A stretch of 64,000 nucleotides of DNA from Bradyrhizobium diazoefficiens (GTDB taxonomy: Bacteria > Pseudomonadota > Alphaproteobacteria > Rhizobiales > Xanthobacteraceae), in NCBI RefSeq assembly GCF_016612535.1, contig NZ_JAENXS010000002.1, positions 1,984,001 to 2,048,000 on the forward strand, in the 5' to 3' direction. Under the pieces are notes generated by a model, which ran no database searches, was not told the origin of the DNA, and was given only the letters and a program-made list of their open reading frames with translations. Both the position numbers and the translations under genes were made by a program. Shown piece by piece: positions 37,163 through 45,721 of the stretch. The first letter of the stretch is position 1. Every line of letters starts with the position of its first letter.

Positions 37163-38098
37163 TTGAGACCGCGCACCACACCCAAGGCCAGCGAAAAGCC
37201 GAACGAGAAGACCAGCGAGAAGCAGGCGAGCCCGCGCAAGGCCGCGATCGCAGAACTGGTCCCGCGGCCGCAAGCCGATGCCGGCGACGAGGCCGAGGAC
37301 CGGCAGCGCGGCGGCGGCGTCCAGTCGCTGGGCCGTGCCTTCTCGATCCTCGAGGAAGTAGCGCGCCATCGCGAAGGGATTGGCCTTGCGGAATTGAGCA
37401 AGCTCGTCGGCCTGCACAACTCGACCACTTTTCATCTGGCGAAGACTCTGGTCTCGCTCGGCTATCTCCGCCAGGAAAAGGACAACAAGCGCTACCGCGT
37501 CGGGCGTCCCCTGTTTGCGCTTGCGGCGAGCGCCCTGGACGAGATCGAGATGGTGAATGTCGCAACGCCCGTGCTCGAGGATCTCTCGCGCGAGACCAGC
37601 GAAAGCAGCCATTTTGCCGTGCGGATGGGCGATGCGGTCGTCGTCATCGCGCGCACCAGCGGGCCCGGTGCGTTCCAATTGACCGACCGCGTCGGCGTCG
37701 TGCGGCCGGCCCATTGCACCGCGCTCGGCAAGATCATCCTGGCCTCGCTCCGGCCCGAGCAGCTCAAGCGTTTCATCGCGCGGGCCGAGTTGAAGCCGTC
37801 GACGCCCAAATCCATCACCGATGTCGACGTGCTCGTGCACGAGATCGCCGAGGTGCAGCGCACCGGAATTGCCTTCGACGACGGCGAATTCAACGCCGAA
37901 GTCCGCTGCGTCGCCGTGCCCGTCACCGATTTCACGGGACAGGTGATCGGCGCGCTCGGCATCTCCGGCCCGATCTGGCGGCTGTCCAACCAGGCGTTGC
38001 ACGCGAGCGCGCAAGTCGTGCTGGCTGCCGCCAATCGTCTATCCGCCGAGTTCGGTGCGAAGGACGCCACGAGCAGGACGGCTGCGAAAAAAGTCTAA
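37163..38098 (+). CDS. IclR family transcriptional regulator
   Basis: A 311-residue regulator. After a 50-residue low-complexity, Lys/Pro-rich tail comes the winged helix (VQSLGRAFSILEEVARHREG; LAELSKLVGLHNSTTFHLAKTL) and then the IclR effector domain (THFAVRMGDAVVVIA-like, GVVRPAHCTALGKIILA, GIAFDDGEFNAEVRCVAVPV). The start is a TTG at 37163 with AAGGGGGC upstream; no ATG lies before the domain. It lies 33 bases after the aldehyde dehydrogenase and just before the ABC operon, so it probably controls both by sensing an aromatic acid or a similar ligand. Confidence 0.88.
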   Translation: MRPRTTPKASEKPNEKTSEKQASPRKAAIAELVPRPQADAGDEAEDRQRGGGVQSLGRAFSILEEVARHREGIGLAELSKLVGLHNSTTFHLAKTLVSLGYLRQEKDNKRYRVGRPLFALAASALDEIEMVNVATPVLEDLSRETSESSHFAVRMGDAVVVIARTSGPGAFQLTDRVGVVRPAHCTALGKIILASLRPEQLKRFIARAELKPSTPKSITDVDVLVHEIAEVQRTGIAFDDGEFNAEVRCVAVPVTDFTGQVIGALGISGPIWRLSNQALHASAQVVLAAANRLSAEFGAKDATSRTAAKKV

Positions 38099-38125
38099 CT
38101 CGCGCGCAAGCGGTGATTTTGCCGG

Positions 38126-38154
38126 TTGACACCGGCGACGGCGTTCGGGATTAT
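38126..38154 (+). promoter_or_regulatory. Predicted sigma-70-type promoter of the ABC operon
   Basis: TTGACA at 38126-38131 and GATTAT at 38149-38154 are separated by 17 bases, the ideal spacing. The motif TCTCACAATAT (38177-38187) sits about 15 bases downstream of the expected start of transcription, where a bound regulator would block elongation. Confidence 0.55.
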
Positions 38155-38243
38155 CCTCCAGCATTAAAAAAAGGTCTCTCACAATATCGCATAGCCGAGA
38201 TTGAAGGGAGACCGCCGATGCACCCCGGGAGGAGGACCTGACG

Positions 38244-39488
38244 ATGACCCGCTACAGCCGACGCACATTGTTGAAGGCGAGCGCCGCGTTTACCGGCGCC
38301 TCGGCGCTGGGATTTCCGGCGATCGTGCGCGCCCAGACCGAGAAGATCAGGATCGGGCACCTGACACCGCTCACCGGCTTTCTCGGCGTGATCGGCGGCT
38401 ACGCCCAGCTCGGCGTGAAGCTCGCCGCCGACGAGATCAACGCGTCCGGCGGCATTCTCGGCAAGCAGATCGACCTGCTCTCCGAAGACTCGATCAATCC
38501 GGCGACCGCCGCGACCAAGGCCCAGCGCATGCTGGAGCAGGACGGCGCGGTGCTGCTGCTCGGCGAGATCTCGTCGGCCTCCTCGCTCACCATCATGCAG
38601 GTCGCCGAGCGCAACAAGAAGGTGTTCTTCTCGACCGGCGCCCGCTCGGACGCGCTGCGCGGCAAGGATTGCAACAAATACTCCTTCCACTGCGACATCC
38701 CGAACACGGTGATGGTCAATGCGGTCGGCACCGCGCTGATGCAGAAGGGCATGGTGAAGGGGAAGAAGTTCTTCACGCTCACCGCCGACTACATCTTCGG
38801 CCACGACCTGCTGAAGGCGGCAAAGACCTTCTTTGCCGCCCATGACGCCAACCTGATCGGCGACGAGCTGATCGCAACCGACGTCACCGATTTCAGCCCG
38901 TATCTGCTGAAGGTCCGGCAGGCCAAGCCCGACGTCGTCTGCTGCAATCTCGCCGGCAACCAGGTGACAAACCTGGTCAAGCAATATGCCGAGTTCGGTT
39001 TCCCCTATCCGCTGGTCGGCTTCAACCTCAATACCGGCGATGCCTGGGCCGCGGGCGCGGGCAATCTCAGCGGCACCTGGCCGACGGTCTGGTATCACAC
39101 GCTGGACAATCCCACATCGAAAGCCTTCGTCGCGGCCTTCAGCAAGAAATACGGCAAGCCGCCGGAGAACCACGCCTGGATCGACTACGTCACGCTGAAG
39201 CTGCTGGCGGAAGCGATCAACACCACCAAATCCACCGACAGTAACGAGCTGATCGCGTATTTCGAGAAGCAGGCGCAGTTCGACATCGGCAAGGCACGCA
39301 AGGCGTACTTCCGCTCCTGGGATCACCAGCTGGTGCAGGAGGCCTATCCGTTCACGGTCAAGCCGAAGGACCAGATGAAGGACCAGTGGGACATGTTGGT
39401 GCTCGGCGATGCGGTGCCGGCGGCGAACGAACCGCTGGAGACCATCTATCCGACCAAGGAACAGAATCCCTGCCAGATGAAGGCCTGA
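38244..39488 (+). CDS. ABC transporter substrate-binding protein, branched-chain amino acid type
   Basis: A 414-residue family 5/6 (LivJ/LivK-like) binding protein. A twin-arginine signal (RYSRRTLLKASAAFTGASAL) ends at IVRAQ. The mature part has RIGHLTPLTGFLGVIGGYAQ, QIDLLSEDSINPATAATKAQRML and VGFNLNTGDAW, typical of binding proteins for branched-chain amino acids, aromatic acids or urea. GGGAGGAGGACC precedes the ATG. First gene of a high-affinity ABC operon; an intercistronic hairpin follows. Confidence 0.92.
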   Translation: MTRYSRRTLLKASAAFTGASALGFPAIVRAQTEKIRIGHLTPLTGFLGVIGGYAQLGVKLAADEINASGGILGKQIDLLSEDSINPATAATKAQRMLEQDGAVLLLGEISSASSLTIMQVAERNKKVFFSTGARSDALRGKDCNKYSFHCDIPNTVMVNAVGTALMQKGMVKGKKFFTLTADYIFGHDLLKAAKTFFAAHDANLIGDELIATDVTDFSPYLLKVRQAKPDVVCCNLAGNQVTNLVKQYAEFGFPYPLVGFNLNTGDAWAAGAGNLSGTWPTVWYHTLDNPTSKAFVAAFSKKYGKPPENHAWIDYVTLKLLAEAINTTKSTDSNELIAYFEKQAQFDIGKARKAYFRSWDHQLVQEAYPFTVKPKDQMKDQWDMLVLGDAVPAANEPLETIYPTKEQNPCQMKA

Positions 39489-39518
39489 CGCGCACACGCG
39501 GTAGAGCCGATAGGCGTC

Positions 39519-39545
39519 AACGGCGCCGGCCAAGCCGGCGCCGTT
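39519..39545 (+). terminator. Strong intercistronic hairpin after the binding-protein gene
   Basis: AACGGCGCCGGC (39519-39530) and GCCGGCGCCGTT (39534-39545) pair perfectly over 12 bp with a CAA loop. GTTTATC follows, a weak terminator tail. Such hairpins often partly terminate or protect the upstream mRNA so that the binding protein outnumbers the permease. Confidence 0.6.
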
Positions 39546-39570
39546 GTTTATCAAAGACAACGGACGCAAC

Positions 39571-40446
39571 ATGCAGCTTGAGTTCCTGCTGGAACAGGTG
39601 GTGAATGGCCTCGTGCTCGGGGGCTATTACCTGCTCATCGCGCTCGGGCTGTCGCTGATCTTCTCCGTCGGCGGCATCGTCAATCTCGCGCATGGGGCGT
39701 TCTATGCGCTCGGCGCTTATGTCTGCGTCGAGTTGACGCAACGCCTCGGCTTCGGCCCCGCCGTGGTGATCTCGCCGCTCGCGGTCGCGCTGCTCGGCAT
39801 CCTGTTCGAGCGCTTCATCCTGCGGCGTTTCTATACGGCTGATCCGATCCTCAGCCTGCTCGTGACCTTTGGGCTGGCGATGGTTGCCGAGCAGGCGATC
39901 CGCATGATCTGGGGCGCCGCACCCGTGTCGACCGAAATCCCGCAGAGTTTTCGCGGCTCGGTCATCGTCGGCGACTTCCTGTTCTCGCGCTATCGCCTGC
40001 TGATCCTCGCCGTGGTGGCTGCGATTTTGGTCTGCGTCTGGCTGCTGCTGCACAAGACCTCGTTCGGACGCGTGGTGCGCGCCGGCATCCAGCGGCCGGA
40101 CATGGTCGCAGCACTTGGCATCCGCCTCCAGCCCTACATGACGGCGGTCGTGATGCTCGGCGTCGGTCTCGCGGCGCTCGGCGGGGCGTTCTTCGCACCG
40201 ATCACGACCGTGCACCCCGCGATGGGCGCAGACATCATGACGATCGCCTTCGTGGTGGTCGTGATCGGTGGCCTCGGCAGCTTCTGGGGCGTCATCATTG
40301 CGGCGCTTCTCGTCGGCGTCGTGCGCGGCATCGCCATTCATTTCGAGCCGGCGGCCGGCGAAGCCTCGATCTACATCCTGATGTTCGTGGTGCTGTTGGT
40401 GCGCCCGCGCGGCCTGCTCGGCGAACGCATCGAGAAGTTCGAATGA
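39571..40446 (+). CDS. Branched-chain amino acid-type ABC permease (LivH-like)
   Basis: A 291-residue membrane protein beginning MQLEFLLEQVVNGLVLGGYY with the LivH signature SLIFSVGGIVNLAHGAFYALGAY and a C-terminal VIGGLGSFWGVIIAALLVGVVRG. About eight membrane helices. ATG 39571 is preferred to the earlier in-frame ATG at 39544, which lies inside the hairpin. The next gene overlaps its stop as ATGA. It forms the channel together with the LivM domain of the fusion protein. Confidence 0.92.
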   Translation: MQLEFLLEQVVNGLVLGGYYLLIALGLSLIFSVGGIVNLAHGAFYALGAYVCVELTQRLGFGPAVVISPLAVALLGILFERFILRRFYTADPILSLLVTFGLAMVAEQAIRMIWGAAPVSTEIPQSFRGSVIVGDFLFSRYRLLILAVVAAILVCVWLLLHKTSFGRVVRAGIQRPDMVAALGIRLQPYMTAVVMLGVGLAALGGAFFAPITTVHPAMGADIMTIAFVVVVIGGLGSFWGVIIAALLVGVVRGIAIHFEPAAGEASIYILMFVVLLVRPRGLLGERIEKFE

Positions 40447-42983
40447 GAAATGCTTCGACCATCGACAGGCTGAGGCCGCTGCTGATCGCGATAGTCGCGG
40501 TGATCGCACTGCCGTTCCTGCTGCGCGCGCTCGGCCTGTCGCTCAACACCGGCACCTGGATGCTCGGCCTCGCCATCGCGGCGATGGGGCTCAATCTCTG
40601 CATCGGTTACACCGGCCTCGTCTCGTTCGGCCACAGCACCTGGTTCGGCATCGGCGCCTATGCGGCTGGCCTGATCCAGCTGCACTTCTTCCCGGGCGAG
40701 ATCTGGCTGCCGCTATTGGGATCGATGCTCGTCGTCGCGATCGCATCGGCCGTGATCGGGATGCTGATCCTGCGCCGGCGCGGCGTCTATTTCTCGCTGC
40801 TGACGCTGGCGCTGGCCGCCCTCGTCTACACCACCGCTTTCCGCTGGACGAGCCTGACCGGGGGCGAGGACGGGCTTGGCGGGCTGAAGCGCGGCGGCAT
40901 CGGCCCCATCAGCTTCGACAGCGCGCTCAACTATTACGTCGTGGTCGCGGCGATCGGGCTGGCCGTGCTCTACGTTCTGATGCGCCTGGTGCGCTCGCCG
41001 TTCGGGCATGTGCTGGTGGCGATCCGCGAGAACCAGTTGCGGGCGAGCTTTCAGGGCTATCCGGTCGAGCGCTACAAGCTCGCGGTGTTCGTGATCTCAG
41101 CCGTCGTCACCGGCGTCGCCGGCGCGCTGATCGCATTCCTGAACTATCTCGTTTCCGCCGAAGCCGTCTCGGTGCCGTTCGCCGGCGAGCTGCTGGCGAT
41201 GGTCGTGATCGGCGGCATGCGCAGCCTGTTGGGGCCCGCACTTGGCGCGGTGTTCTTCATCCTGTTCCGAGAGCTGTTCTCGATCTGGACGTCGGACTGG
41301 CTGTTCTGGTTCGGCCTCACCTTCGTGGCCTTCGTGATGTATTCGCCTGGCGGCCTTGTCGGCATCGGTTCGCTGCTCATGCGCCGCTTCCGTCCGCCAG
41401 CGGAAGAGACGGCTGCGATGAGCCGGCGCAAGATCTATGACGGCCTGCCGCTGCCGGACTTTCTGCGACCGGAGGCGTTGAAGGGCACGGTGCTGGAGGT
41501 CAGCGGCGTGTCGCGAAGGTTCGGCGGCATTCACGCCGTGGAGAATGCGAGTCTCACCGTTGCCGCCGGTGAGATCCACGCGCTGATCGGGCCGAACGGC
41601 GCCGGCAAGACCACGCTGTTCAATCTCGTCTCCGGCCTCTACGCGCCCGACCAGGGTACGATCCGCCTGAGGGGACGCGACATCGCCGGCGTGCCGGCCA
41701 ATGCCGTCTGTCACCAGGGGCTGGCGCGCTCGTTCCAGATCACAAACCTGTTTCGCGGGCTGACCATCTACGAGAATTTGCGTCTGTCGCTGCAAGCGCG
41801 TCGCGCCATGCGCTTCAACATCTGGAACGACGTCGACGCATATCCCGAGATCCATGCCGAGACGGCCGCGCTGACAAAATTCCTCGGCCTCGAGGGTATC
41901 GAGGCGATCGAGGGCGGCGAGCTTTCTTATGGCGGGCAGCGGCTGGTCGATCTCGGCATCGCGCTCGGCTCGAAACCGCAGGTGCTGCTGCTCGACGAAC
42001 CGCTCGCGGGCCTTGCCGCCGCCGAGCGCGAGCGGGTGTCGAACCTCGTCAAGAACATCGCGGCGAACATTCCCGTGCTGATCGTCGAGCACGACATCGA
42101 CCGCGTGCTCGGCTTCTCGCAAATCGTCACCGTGATGAACCAGGGCGAGGTGCTGATGTCCGCCTGCCCCAGCGCAGTGCGGGCCGATCTGCGCGTGCAG
42201 GAGATCTATACCGGCAAGGGCATCCCCGCCGTCGAGCATCGACGCACCGACGCGGAGGCCGGCGCGCACGAGACCGTGCTGCGGCTCGAGCGCGTCAACA
42301 CCTTCTACGGCAAGAGCCACATCCTCAACGACGCCGCGCTCGACGTGCGCGAGGGCGAGATCGTCGCGCTCCTCGGGCGCAACGGCGCCGGCAAATCGAC
42401 GCTGCTCAAGACCGTTGCCGGCCTCGTCCCTGCGGCATCGGGCACCATCGAATATGGCGGCGCGGATATCGCAAGGCTTCCCGCGCCCGACATCGCCCGC
42501 CGTGGCATCGGCTATGTGCCGCAGGGCCGCGGCCTGTTCGCCGGCATGACCGTGCGCGAGAACCTCGCGCTCGGGCGTCTGGCGCGCAAGACCGACGGCA
42601 GCGACGGCGTGGTCTGGGACGAGGAACAGATCCTCAGCTACTTCCCGCGCCTGAAGGAGCGGATGAACATCGCGGCCGACTATCTGTCCGGCGGCGAGCA
42701 GCAGATGGTCGCGGTCGCCCGCGCCATGTCGGGCAATGTCCGCCTGCTGCTGCTCGACGAGCCCTTCGAGGGCCTCGCGCCGGCCGTGACGCTGGAGCTG
42801 TTCAAGGTGTTCGATGCGCTCCGCCGACACATGTCGATCGTGATCGTCGAGCACAATCTCGACCTCGTGCTGGCGCTCGCCGATCGCGTCTTCGCGCTCG
42901 AGCGCGGCGCCGTATTCCACCAGGGACCGGCGGCGCCGCTGCTCGACGATCTCGGCTATCGCAAGCAGATCCTTTGGCTCTAG
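40443..42983 (+). CDS. Fused LivM permease and LivG and LivF ATPases in one polypeptide
   Basis: An 846-residue triple fusion. Residues about 1-325 are a LivM permease (MGLNLCIGYTGLVSFGHSTW; IRENQLRASFQGYPVERYKL; GGMRSLLGPALGAVF). Residues about 350-600 are LivG: Walker A GPNGAGKTT near 383-391, signature LSYGGQR, Walker B VLLLDEPLAG near 513, switch His in VEHDIDRVL. Residues about 613-846 are LivF: Walker A GRNGAGKST near 645-653, signature LSGGEQQ, Walker B LLLLDEPFEG near 768, VEHNLDLV. Both ATPases look complete. Normally these are three genes; LivM-LivG fusions are known, and a full M-G-F chain is less usual. With LivH and the binding protein it makes a complete importer. Confidence 0.93.
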   Translation: MRNASTIDRLRPLLIAIVAVIALPFLLRALGLSLNTGTWMLGLAIAAMGLNLCIGYTGLVSFGHSTWFGIGAYAAGLIQLHFFPGEIWLPLLGSMLVVAIASAVIGMLILRRRGVYFSLLTLALAALVYTTAFRWTSLTGGEDGLGGLKRGGIGPISFDSALNYYVVVAAIGLAVLYVLMRLVRSPFGHVLVAIRENQLRASFQGYPVERYKLAVFVISAVVTGVAGALIAFLNYLVSAEAVSVPFAGELLAMVVIGGMRSLLGPALGAVFFILFRELFSIWTSDWLFWFGLTFVAFVMYSPGGLVGIGSLLMRRFRPPAEETAAMSRRKIYDGLPLPDFLRPEALKGTVLEVSGVSRRFGGIHAVENASLTVAAGEIHALIGPNGAGKTTLFNLVSGLYAPDQGTIRLRGRDIAGVPANAVCHQGLARSFQITNLFRGLTIYENLRLSLQARRAMRFNIWNDVDAYPEIHAETAALTKFLGLEGIEAIEGGELSYGGQRLVDLGIALGSKPQVLLLDEPLAGLAAAERERVSNLVKNIAANIPVLIVEHDIDRVLGFSQIVTVMNQGEVLMSACPSAVRADLRVQEIYTGKGIPAVEHRRTDAEAGAHETVLRLERVNTFYGKSHILNDAALDVREGEIVALLGRNGAGKSTLLKTVAGLVPAASGTIEYGGADIARLPAPDIARRGIGYVPQGRGLFAGMTVRENLALGRLARKTDGSDGVVWDEEQILSYFPRLKERMNIAADYLSGGEQQMVAVARAMSGNVRLLLLDEPFEGLAPAVTLELFKVFDALRRHMSIVIVEHNLDLVLALADRVFALERGAVFHQGPAAPLLDDLGYRKQILWL

Positions 42984-43221
42984 CGACATTCCCCGATTTT
43001 TCATTTTCGATTTTTCTTGTCGCGTCAGCCTCCGTGAAATGTCGCAACCCGCAGTGGTGGTTATTTCTGCTGTGGCCCGCTGGTTACAGCCGCCGAGTGG
43101 CCTGCCGGATAATGTGAATCGGTAGCCAAGTCGAGCAGCTCACGTGATGAGCTGTTCACCTGGACGCGATCCCGGCTCGCACGTTCCAAGCCTCAGTCGT
43201 TCGTCGAAGGAAGATTCCCCC

Positions 43222-43986
43222 ATGACCATCAAAACCATTTCCGGCGCCATTGCGCTTGCAGCTTTGACGTTCACCTCTGCCATGGCGGCGGACGTGTCGA
43301 TGCCGTACAAGGCGGCACCCGCGGCTCCGGCGTTTTCCTGGACCGGCTGCTATATCGGCGGCAATGGCGGCGGCGGCCGCGGGGTGAACGAGCAGCAGCC
43401 CATCGCAGGGCTGACATTCAATGCCGATCACAACAGCGGCTGGCTCGCCGGCGTGCAGGGCGGCTGCGACTATCAGGTCGGCGCCCTCGTGGTCGGCGTC
43501 GAAGGCCGGTTCGACTGGGCCGACATAAAGGACACCACGGCGACCTTGATGCCGGGTGCTGCCGTTGGCTTCCTGCTGACGACCCAGCTCGATCGCGTCG
43601 CCACCGCGACGGGCCGCATCGGCTACGCCTTCGACCGCGTGCTGTTCTACGCCAAGGGCGGCGCCGCCTTCGCCCACTTCAACCATCAGTTTACTCAGAC
43701 CGATTTCGCCGCCCTTGCGATTGATTTCAAGGGCTCGCGCGACGTGGCGGGATTCGTGGTCGGTGGCGGCTTCGAGTATGCGCTGCTGCCGAACCTGTCG
43801 TTGACGGCCGAGTACAACTATTTCGACTTTGGAACGAACGGCTACACCCTGAACTGCTCCGGCAACCCAGCATGCGCCGGCACCCCCATGTTCCCGGTCA
43901 GCGTCCGGCAGAACATGCAAACCGTCATGCTCGGCGTGAAACGGCGCTTCAACACCGGCCTTGCCCCGCTCGTTGCCAAATACTGA
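43222..43986 (+). CDS. Outer membrane beta-barrel protein (Omp25/RopB-like)
   Basis: A 254-residue protein with a signal peptide (IAALTFTSAMAADVS-like, cleavage near AMAAD) and an 8-stranded outer-membrane barrel: SWTGCYIGGNGGGGRGVNE at the start of the mature domain, VGVEGRFDWADIKD and TGRIGYAFDRVLFYAKGGAAFAH as alternating strands, and LGVKRRFN near the C-terminus. Such proteins are abundant in Rhizobiales. GAAGGAAGA lies upstream of the ATG, and a 238-base upstream region has no convincing gene. The earlier in-frame ATG is not needed. Confidence 0.9.
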   Translation: MTIKTISGAIALAALTFTSAMAADVSMPYKAAPAAPAFSWTGCYIGGNGGGGRGVNEQQPIAGLTFNADHNSGWLAGVQGGCDYQVGALVVGVEGRFDWADIKDTTATLMPGAAVGFLLTTQLDRVATATGRIGYAFDRVLFYAKGGAAFAHFNHQFTQTDFAALAIDFKGSRDVAGFVVGGGFEYALLPNLSLTAEYNYFDFGTNGYTLNCSGNPACAGTPMFPVSVRQNMQTVMLGVKRRFNTGLAPLVAKY

Positions 43987-44443
43987 TTGATCTGTTGACC
44001 GGTCGACGGCGTGTCGTGTTCGACGCGCCGTCGATGCAACACGTTCGCCAATCATGATTAGCGGCCGCATCAGATTCCGCAATCGCGTTTCCGTGTGCGC
44101 CATGCTGGGCATTCCGTCGCACGGCAGGTGAATGCCGGCATCCAGACAAGACCGCGAAAACGACCCCATGCACGATAGCCGACGCCAGTCGGAACAAGGA
44201 GTTGCGCGAACGCGATTTCGCGAATCCCGAAAATCCGTTTGACACGTCGGGCAAAACAGGTGCACGATGGCATCATCGCGACAATCGCCGGTGTCCACCG
44301 CCGCCCCCGTCTGGGGTGCTCGACCCGGCCGTGCGCGTAAACCTCTCATCGACATCTGAGAATCTCAAGCGCCGCTCAGCAGATGCACAATCGGCTTCGC
44401 TCGCAGCGAGGCCTCGTGCCTGCGCCGGCAAAGGACACATCGC
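43987..44443. other. Gene-free region with a dispersed repeat copy
   Basis: No frame in these 457 bases has coding features that I trust. It holds the repeat at 44157-44277. The last 160 bases run into the ribosome-binding region of the gene at 44444. Confidence 0.6.
44157..44277. repeat. Dispersed repeat copy B
   Basis: Shares CCCCATGCAC near the left end and TTGACACGTCGGGCAAAAC plus a GCACGATG block at the right with copy A at 28726-28833, in the same orientation, while the middle differs. Length about 120 bases. From memory it belongs to a repeat type found many times in Bradyrhizobium genomes. Confidence 0.7.
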
Positions 44444-45046
44444 ATGACGACGTCCCTGACGAGCAACGAAACCATGCCCATCGCCGCCAATGATCGTGCC
44501 GCCCTCATCGCGAGCCCGAAGGTAAAACTCCGCCGCAGGCGCATTGTCATCGACCATCCCGATCCGCGCACCGGCGAAAAGCTGCTGGCCGAGGCGCTCG
44601 GCGCCGTGGACCGCGACGCGCTGCATGGCCTGCTCAGCCAGCTGGTGAAAGCCAGCGTGGTCGCGCGCAGGCCCGACCAGGGCAATCTCGCCTTCATGGT
44701 CTCGATGCTGAAGAGCGTCGCCCCGAAGGACTCGCTCGAGGCCATGCTGGCGGCGCAGATGGTGAGCATTCACGTCGCGTCGATGCGATGCGCCTGCCGC
44801 CTCGCCTGCACCGACGACGTGCCGCAGCAGGAGAGCCTCACGCGCGCACTGACTCGGCTGGCCCGCACCTACGCAGCCCAGATGGAAGCCCTGAACCGTC
44901 ATCGCAGCAGTGGTGCGTGTGCGATCACGGTGCAGAATTTGTCGGTGCAGGATGGCGGCAAGGCGGTTGTCGGCAACTTCACGCAACACACGAGCCTGAT
45001 TGCTGCCCAGCCGGGCCGGACGGACGCGGCGGCGGTCACCGCATGA
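44444..45046 (+). CDS. Hypothetical protein, partner of HGG-motif protein
   Basis: A 200-residue, mostly helical, basic and Ala-rich protein with no signal peptide or membrane segment. IVIDHPDPRTGEKLLAEAL and a central FMVSMLKSVAPKDSLEAMLAAQM are its clearest segments. I do not recognise a catalytic motif. Its stop overlaps the next gene as ATGA, so the two are coupled. Such pairs in Rhizobiales resemble cargo of phage or mobile elements (small terminase-like or DNA-binding helical proteins), but no other phage genes are present. Confidence 0.65.
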   Translation: MTTSLTSNETMPIAANDRAALIASPKVKLRRRRIVIDHPDPRTGEKLLAEALGAVDRDALHGLLSQLVKASVVARRPDQGNLAFMVSMLKSVAPKDSLEAMLAAQMVSIHVASMRCACRLACTDDVPQQESLTRALTRLARTYAAQMEALNRHRSSGACAITVQNLSVQDGGKAVVGNFTQHTSLIAAQPGRTDAAAVTA

Positions 45047-45306
45047 GCCACGCCCGCAACACCGGCCCGATGCAGGCGAGCCCGCGCTGCGGCGCGCAGA
45101 CACGCAACGGTGAAACCTGCCGGGCGCCGGCGCTGCGCGGCAGGACGCGTTGCCGCATGCACGGCGGAGCAGCGGGATCGGGGGCGCCATTTGGAAACAA
45201 CAATGCCGTCAAGCACGGCTTCTTTACCAGTGAGGCCATCGATGAACGGAAGTTTGTTCGCGCCGTGCTGAGTGAGGCGGAGGCTTTGCTGCGCGACTTG
45301 AGCTAA
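45043..45306 (+). CDS. HGG-motif small protein (HGGxSTG-like)
   Basis: An 87-residue protein with four Cys/His motifs: CGAQTRNGETCRAPALRG, then CRMHGGAAGSGAPFGNNNA with KHGFF. The CxxxTxxGxxCrxpa...CrmHGG pattern is that of the HGGxSTG family, small proteins frequent in prophages and conjugative regions; function unknown, possibly zinc binding. Start ATG at 45043 overlaps the previous stop. Here AAGSG replaces the common xSTG. Confidence 0.75.
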   Translation: MSHARNTGPMQASPRCGAQTRNGETCRAPALRGRTRCRMHGGAAGSGAPFGNNNAVKHGFFTSEAIDERKFVRAVLSEAEALLRDLS

Positions 45307-45394
45307 ATCGAACCCGGCTTCGGTGCGGGCCACGGAGTCTAACGGCCAGCACGCCCCAGTTCGCGGGATTGCCGTCAGTCCGACGCTGTCTTGT

Positions 45395-45604
45395 TCAGTC
45401 CGACGCCGTCTTGGCGGCGATCGACGGGCTCGTCCGGGTACCCTGGCCCGTGTCCAGACGATAAAGCGCCATGGCGCCGCCGGCCAGCACCAGGACGATG
45501 ACGACGATCGCAATCGCGTTCTTGCTGCTCAAGGGATGATCCTCCGCCGTTCTGCTGGGATTCCCAAGTGATGGCCGGGTCGTCCAGTTCCGTGAAGTTT
45601 TCAT
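45395..45604 (-). CDS. Small single-pass membrane protein (hypothetical)
   Basis: A 69-residue frame with one strong membrane helix (NAIAIVVIVLVLAGGAMALY) followed by a hydrophilic tail. A basic N-terminal tail (MKTSRNWTTRPS) suggests N-in topology. The ribosome site is weak and the frame continues upstream, so the start at 45604 is uncertain. Not recognised. Confidence 0.5.
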   Translation of the reverse strand: MKTSRNWTTRPSLGNPSRTAEDHPLSSKNAIAIVVIVLVLAGGAMALYRLDTGQGTRTSPSIAAKTASD

Positions 45605-45721
45605 GACGGCGAACCCTGCTTCAACGCTCCCTTTTCCTGCGACGATTCCATGCTGGAATGTTCGTCGACATCGGAACTTCTCGCCGTTGCACCGCTTTGA
45701 ATGCCACAACGGAAGCCTCCC

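Noticed and set aside
35483..38014. 843-codon minus-strand frame
   Set aside because: Antisense to the aldehyde dehydrogenase and IclR genes, which have clear family motifs; the frame has no recognisable domain.
41097..43004. 635-codon minus-strand frame
   Set aside because: Antisense to the LivM-LivG-LivF fusion; composition is low-complexity and rich in Arg, Asp and Glu as for GC-rich shadows.
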